Source: Hemerocallis citrina (lineage: Eukaryota; Streptophyta; Magnoliopsida; Asparagales; Asphodelaceae). Taken from it: a stretch of 64,000 nucleotides of DNA. The stretch is taken from NCBI GenBank assembly GCA_017893485.1, contig CM030365.1:29658289-29722288 (forward strand). Reading direction: 5' to 3'. The stretch's first letter is position 1; every line of letters starts with the position of its first letter. Made by a program: the position numbers and the translations under genes. Below are positions 58,213 to 64,000 of the stretch, piece by piece. Below the pieces are notes generated by a model. It did no database searches and was not told the origin of the DNA. It saw nothing but the letters and a program-made list of their open reading frames with translations.

Positions 58213-61013
58213 AAAAGTGTACTTAGGTAGCAGTAACAGTAGCAGTAGTAGTAACATTCAGAACCTATTGGTCCTCCTCCGAGTACACCTTCCTATAAGG
58301 AAGTGTACAGCCAGGTAATCAGTAACAGTAACAGTCAGAACCTATTGGTCCTCCTCCGATTACACCTTCCTATAGGGAAGTGTGCAGTCAGGTAATCAGT
58401 AACAGTATAACAGATGCTCGGTATGGAAAATACGGGCCCCCTTCCAAGTACACATTTCTATCATTTTCCACTGTTAGATCTTTCCCTTAAACCCCGGCTT
58501 GGTTATTTTTATTATGATCATCAAACAGGCATGAATGTGTATGAAATAGTGTCAAACTAACATATTATAATCAGTATTAGGTTCAGGGAAACAAATAAAT
58601 AGTCATAGATATTATACAGTCACATAAACGAGCAAAACAGTGTATGTTCATATTCAGGACAGTATGACAGTACAGTACTAAAACAGTGATTCTTGTCGTT
58701 ACAGAAATGCAAAACTGGATCCATCAAAGGATATGGAAAATAGACATCCACACGAATCCAAAGAATATAAATAAGTCATATAGTAATTCACAACATCATA
58801 ACTCAAAACAGGTTCGAAAACAGAAAACATGTTCAGTCAGAATTTAGGAAAACAAATTCTAAGTCAGAAAAACAGCATCAAAACTTCTCAATTAAATTCA
58901 GGAAAAATTTGGGGTATTCCCATATATATATAGAATCAAAATATAAAATTTTATAATATTCTAGAAAAATTTTTAGTCACCAAAAATAAGAAAACATCAA
59001 TAAACGATACTTTGGAAAATCTGGAATTCCCAACACTGCTGTACGAAAACTGAAATATCTCACAAGCAGTGAAACGAAATCCAAATCCGCCAAAGGGAGA
59101 TAAAAATAGAAAAAATATATTAACTTTATTATTTCATGAATATTTTTCATACAGAAAAAGGAATCATAGTGAAAATATGATTCTTTACAGAACAGCGAGC
59201 AAAATACAGCACGTATAGATTTTATAAACGAGCATGAAACATCGCATTAAACTTGTCAATAAAATTGGGAAATCCCCTAACTTAACAAAGAAACACTGAC
59301 CAAAGTTTTGGATCAAAATAATATATATAGCATGGTTCTTGAAAATAGTTTGTTATCAAAATTACTGCAAAACAGAATCTGGAAAAGATCGACACCTCTG
59401 TACTAAAACAGCCACAACTCAGTCATACGAAATCAAAATCAAGCAAGGTCAGAGGGGTTTGAAAATAGACGAAATAATATAAAACTCATATTTTAAACTA
59501 AATTTAAGATACTGACTTTATCCCAGTCGGAAACAGCAAACAAAACAGAACAGTGCCAAAATATAGATTTTTCCCCTTAAAACAAAACCAACATAGATTC
59601 GAGAAAATTGATCCAAACACATCCAAAGTTGAAATAAAGTCTACCAAGTGTCTAAACATTATGATTTAGGGTTATTAACATGTTCACACCAAATATAACA
59701 TATGGGTCTCAATCCAAACACAAATTCGTACAAATATTCACATACATGATTAAAAATCATGAATTGGGCGACTCCTAGGTTATTTCATATCAAGATTTGT
59801 GTCATGAGTCATCTATGACCAAATTATCACAATAGAGATAGAACCCATCAAGGAAAACACAATCTAAGGTTGTCTCTAGACCCAACTACACTATAGGTGA
59901 ACTTTTTGACTTGTATCAAACAAATAAATTGGAGTACAAGTTACTTGCCTTAAATCGGAATAAAGAACGATGAACTCAAAAGTAGGAGTAAAACCCACGA
60001 ACGAAATCCACGAACTCACGAACGATCCACTCGTGCACTCGAGCACTCGCAAGAAACCCCAAGAGCAAGAGAGCGCGAGACGGCGGATGGAGAGAAAGCA
60101 GGAGAGATGAAGCACGGTGCAAAGGTTTGGAGAAAATATAATATGCAGTATGCAGATGAAAAATATATATATATATATATAAGGATATATATATTAATGT
60201 ATATATAATAGGGTTACGAGAAGGATGGGAGGGTTGCACACAATTGCCGCCTACAGATAAACAAGGGAAAATATGGGTCGGGTTGGGTATGGTGCAGTCC
60301 GGGTGTGGGGCATGATTTCGGTAGGTAAATAGGAAAGAAAAAAAAGTGGGGTTATAGATTAGGAAGGTACTATGAAGATTTGGTAGGTAATCAGGTTTTA
60401 GGTTGAGTGGGGGTATATATAATAGGAAAGTAGTAGGTAATGAATATATATTGGGTGGTGAATAAAATGGTATAAGGTTTAAAGAAATCGGATCTGATGT
60501 AGGATTGGTATTAGGTTAGATAATTAATAGGATTAGGAATAATGGGTATGGGTAGTTAATAGGGTTTTAATGGGTTAATGGGTATTAGGAAAAAGATAAT
60601 GGGTTTTAAAATAGATTAGGGTTTAAGAAAAATCAATAAGAAAAAATGGGTATATAAATTTAATAAAATAACAAATAAAAATATTGTCTCTAATAAAATG
60701 TACTTTGCATTACAAAAATGTAATTTATACAATTAGTAGGTAAAATGGATTTTTTAATGACTAGTCAACAATAACAATAATAACAATAATACTAATAAAG
60801 TAATGTAACAAAATAAGAATTTTTATTATAATATAAAAATCATAAAAAATAGTTGCAAATAAATTTATTGATCGAAGATAGATTTATAAATAAAATATCC
60901 CAAAAAAATACATTTTGACAAAAGAATTTGAAAACCGAAAAAAAATTATTTGCGAAATTTTTTAAAATACAGAAAATACACAAAAATACATTTCTGTGAA
61001 AACAGGGGTTACA
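58213..61013 (-). repeat. Family 1 3' LTR, missing its 3' part
   Basis: It matches the LTR at 62660 from about 63485 onward ('AGCAGTAGTAGTAACATTCA') and ends GGGGTTACA at 61013, next to the internal region. The first roughly 0.8 kb expected in the + reading is missing at the junction with the previous LTR, so a deletion or unequal exchange joined them. A GC-rich block lies at 59990-60090 and a (TA)n run near 60165-60182. No gene. Confidence 0.65.
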
Positions 61014-61386
61014 ATCTTACCCACCTTACAAAAAAATTTCGTTCTCGAAATTTGGTTAGGCGGTACATAGGATAAGGCAAACAAACTAATTGGGGAAAGG
61101 GTAACAAAGCAAAGGGCTAATGGGGAAGGAACAAAGCAATAGCAACACTAGAAAAGAAGGAAGGGGATAACAATGATGGGGTCAAATGGAATGCAGAAAG
61201 AGAATAAACAGTATCAAAAGAAAGGAACCAACACAAGATAACAAAGCAAGATAAAGGAGTAGATAGAACTGGAATCAAAGGGAGAAAAGACAGGAAAGAA
61301 TTGAAACAGACAATGAATCAACGGATGGGAACAAATACAAGGGATAGAGAAAAGCAAACAATACAAAGAAGGAGAAGCAACAAGAG

Positions 61387-61442
61387 GATCCTAGGACCTG
61401 TGGGTTATGGGCCCACCACGCTTTCCGCTGCGCCACTCTGAT
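61387..61442 (-). pseudogene. tRNA-iMet sequence, 5' three-quarters
   Basis: The minus strand begins ATCAGAGTGGCGCAGCGGAA and continues through the D arm, the CAT anticodon loop (GGGCCCATAACCC) and the variable loop to CCTAGGATC, then diverges where the T arm should start. Against plant initiator-Met tRNA as I know it, I see one inserted A and one substitution in about 56 nt. The A box is intact; the B box and acceptor 3' strand are missing. It lies 374 bp from the 3' LTR, about the same place as the degenerate copy at 5151-5202. Not a functional tRNA gene. Confidence 0.85.
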
Positions 61443-61589
61443 GGTGACGTTTCAAACTGCAGACAAGTCGTTGTAGACCACGCGACAACACCAGATTAAA
61501 ATTGGGATTTAGATGAGGGCTTAATTTAAATAATTAGGTCAAAACTAATGAGCATTAACAAAAATAGTATTAATAATACAAAAATCAAC

Positions 61590-61840
61590 ACATAATAATA
61601 ATAAAATAATAATGACAAAATAATAAAAATAATAATAATAATAATCATCATCATCATAATCATATTGGTAAAAATAATAATAATAATAAAATATTAACAA
61701 TACTGCTAAGGATAATAATACAAGACAGAAGATAATTTGGGGTTCATCATTTTGGTGAAAGTAATTCAATATCAACATCAAAAATAAAATAGTAAGAAAA
61801 ATACAAGAATAATAATAGTAATAGTATTAACAACAATAAT
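61590..61840. repeat. AAT/ATC-rich low-complexity tract
   Basis: Interrupted AAT, ATC and AAT/AAC runs. The Tyr- and Asp-rich minus-strand frames at 61545-61978 come from this tract. Confidence 0.9.
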
Positions 61841-62629
61841 ACCATCTGGATATTCGGTTGCACATTTTGCCTCCCCGATATCCAGTTGCAATTTGCCTCC
61901 ATTAACGCCGAGTTGCATGTTTGCCATCTCGACATCCAGTTTCAACAAAACGATGAATAAGATGATGCAATCTTCCACACGTACTTAGATATTGATTGCC
62001 CAATTTAAGTACGAAGTTACGCTTTGAAATTTGTGATATTAAAATACACAGTTATTCGAAATAACAAAATTTTTGTTTTTAGAAAACAATTTTATTGAAG
62101 ATCCAAAATATAACAAATAATAATCGAAATACACAAAATATTCGAAAATATATGTATAATATAAAGAAAATATAGGCAGAAGAATAATGAATTTTATACT
62201 CAATAAAGAGTCAACAAAGGAGGACGACTACAAGGGACGAAAGAAAATAAGAAATCAAAGAATTGAATATGAAGGAAGAGGAACGAGGGGGCACAAGCGG
62301 AGAGAGGATATAGCAGGAAAAGAATAACTAGCACGATACTCAAAATGAGTCAACAAATGAAGAAGAATGAAAGAATCAAAGAAATATGTGTACGGAAAGA
62401 ACGAAACTATACCCAATAAGGAATCAATAAATGAGAACGACTAAAAGAGACGGAAGAAACAATGAATCAAGGAATCGAATAAGAAGTGATCAAATGAATG
62501 GAATAAGACTAGTATCAAGATCAATGTTAATTTATGATTCATTTATACATGCATGGTTGGTGAAATGTTGAGCAGATTCCAGATCGAGCCAAGCTTGTCT
62601 AATATATCAGTCAAACTAATACATTAGCC

Positions 62630-62649
62630 AAACCTGGGTTCTGATACCA
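62630..62649 (-). other. Primer-binding site of the family 1 LARD-like element
   Basis: The minus strand reads TGGTATCAGAACCCAGGTTT, close to the tRNA-iMet complement and 10 bp from the LTR start. It is the same arrangement as at 329-347. Confidence 0.85.
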
Positions 62650-62659
62650 CTAAAAACTA

Positions 62660-64000
62660 TGTCACGCCCTGCTTCCTAAAAATATAGAATACGAGCACAT
62701 AACATTGGCCCAGTGAATGATTTTCTTCATCCATAAGCTGTTTAAGAATCTTTACAACATATCACAGAAATAATCAGAGTCGGAAGCAAAAGTATCAACC
62801 AATATGCATAATTGAAACAAGATACCAACAGAAATTTACTTGAAATAAAATACAATATTCTCAAATAAATCAGAGTTTGGACAAATCAAATATCCTGGGT
62901 CACATCGCCCAAATACAAAAAAATATCTAAGAAATCAAATACACTTTTATTCAATGTTCAAGCAACAACAATAATAATAATAAAGCAGAATCTTCAGCAC
63001 TAATACATCATCTCGCCAATACCATCTGGCAGTCGTCCATCCTGATCTGTAATTAGTAAATTTGCAGGAGAAGGAGAAAAGAAGAAAACAAGTACCAGTC
63101 AATTGCAAGTCGCGGGTCACAAATAATGTAGGATACAAGCACATGGGGAAACTAACTGATAGCATGGAAGTCAACTAGCATGGTATACTAACAGTACAGT
63201 TGTTTTATGTCAAAGGCAGTGTCATATGGCAACTAACAGTGTCCAGTAACAGTATCAAATAACAGTATCAGTAGTAGTATGTTCAGTGTATCAGTGTAAC
63301 AGTATAACAGTATCAGTCTAACAGTATCAGTCTAGCAGTATCAGTCTATCAGTATCAGCTTTATGTTCTTACAGTCTTGTGTGTATTACTAGCTAGGTAG
63401 CACTTCATGCGGCATCCTTTTATCGCATGGTTGCTATATTCAAAACAGTGACGTTTGTAGATTTCATAGGGGATCATACAGGGCAGTATACTTAGGCATC
63501 AGTAATAGCAGCAGTAGTAGTAACATTCAGAACCTATTGGTCCTCCTCAGAGTATACCTTCCTATAGGGAAGTGTGCAGTCAAGGTAATCAGTAACAGTA
63601 ACAGTCAGAACCTATTGGTTCTCCTCCGATTATACCTTCCTATATGGAAGTGTACAGTCAGATAATCAATAACAATATAACAGATGCTCAGTATGGGAAA
63701 CACGGGCCCCCTTCCAAGTACACATTTCAATAATTTCCAACTACTAGATTTTTTCCTCAAACCCCGTTTTGGTTATTTTTATTATGGTCATCAAACAGGC
63801 ATGAATGTGTAAGAAATAGTGTCAAACGAACATGGTATAATTATTATTAAGTTCAGGAAAACAAATAAACAATCATAGATATTATACAGTCACATAAACG
63901 AGCAAAACAGTGTATATTCATATTCAGGACAGCATGACAGTACAGTACTAAAACAGTGATTCTTGTCGTTACAGAAATGCAAAACTGGATCCGTCAAAGG
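62660..64000 (-). repeat. Family 1 5' LTR, cut by the window edge
   Basis: TGTCACGCCCTGCTTCC onward. It contains a degenerate 'AACAGTATCAGTCT' tract at 63180-63370 and a two-copy unit of about 108 bp at 63520-63690. It is the 5' LTR of the LARD-like element whose internal region is 61014-62659. The rest lies outside the window. Confidence 0.8.

Larger units (their letters stand above)
61014..62659 (-). mobile_element. Internal region of a family 1 LARD-like element (1.65 kb, non-coding)
   Basis: On the minus strand it runs from the PBS (62630-62649) to a polypurine tract AAGGTGGGTAAGAT (61014-61027) preceded by a TTTCGAGAACGAAA motif (about 61038-61051). It has no gag or pol frame. It carries a tRNA-iMet-like stretch at 61387-61442 and an AAT/ATC-rich tract at 61590-61840. 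Small size, absence of coding capacity and LTRs over 3 kb fit a LARD. With 58213-61013 and 62660 onward it forms one element. Confidence 0.7.

Noticed and set aside
62221..62520. Purine-rich stretch with repeated GAAGAA and ACGA words as a gene or array
   Set aside because: No open frame and no regular period; it is low-complexity internal LARD sequence.

Overview
The window is repeat-dense nuclear DNA from a flowering plant. It is AT-rich and holds no recognisable intact host gene. Everything that can be assigned is transposable-element sequence: long-LTR Ty3/gypsy retrotransposons (a chromovirus of Tekay/Del type and a non-coding LARD-like family), a Ty1/copia LTR, a miniature TRIM, a degenerate Helitron Pif1-like helicase and a TIR element. 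The host species cannot be named from the sequence. The label 'plant' rests on the initiator-Met primer-binding sites, the chromodomain-type Ty3/gypsy polyprotein, the Helitron helicase and the LTR promoter style.

Layout, left to right. 1-323 is the end of an LTR of family 3. 324-11436 is a pile of minus-strand family 1 LTRs (ends TGTCACGCC...GGGGTTACA on the + strand, about 3-3.6 kb), with a stub of internal sequence at 4737-5467. 11641-12960 is a family 3-like LTR fragment and 12961-15472 a plus-strand family 1 LTR fragment. 15473-16501 and 29050-29640 are the two halves of one Helitron helicase pseudogene. It was split by a TIR element with an imperfect 9-bp target duplication, and later by a solo family 1 LTR (16662-19711) and a Tekay-like element (19947-28790, target duplication ATTTA). 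The 3' LTR of that element carries a foldback TRIM composite (27107-28283, target duplication CATAG). 29640-31288 is mostly unassigned. 31289-32538 is a solo LTR with target duplication GCAAT. 33138-38490 is a family 2-like LTR fragment split by a solo family 1 LTR (34682-38299). 38491-42742 is a copia LTR split by a family 3 solo LTR (38687-41419, target duplication ATCCT). 42810-54420 is an 11.6-kb minus-strand Tekay-like element with both LTRs and target duplication GAAAC. It sits in another LTR fragment. 54616-64000 is again family 1: an LTR, then a truncated LTR, a short non-coding internal region, a PBS and a second LTR running off the window.

Both Tekay-like copies are dead. The plus copy lost gag, protease and most of RT, and has an Asp-to-Asn change in integrase. 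The minus copy has a stop in the protease DTG motif, a Glu-to-Lys change in integrase, and several other stops and frameshifts. The one open frame without a lesion is a 140-codon ORF upstream of gag in the minus copy.

The most unusual signals are: (i) a foldback TRIM that apparently inserted as one unit with two like LTR ends outward; (ii) about 52-56 nt of initiator-Met tRNA sequence at the same internal place in two family 1 copies; (iii) pairs of RYCGAC motifs spaced 20-21 bp in two different retroelement families; (iv) tandem tRNA-like A/B-box modules in the Tekay-like LTRs; (v) the extra ORF before gag.
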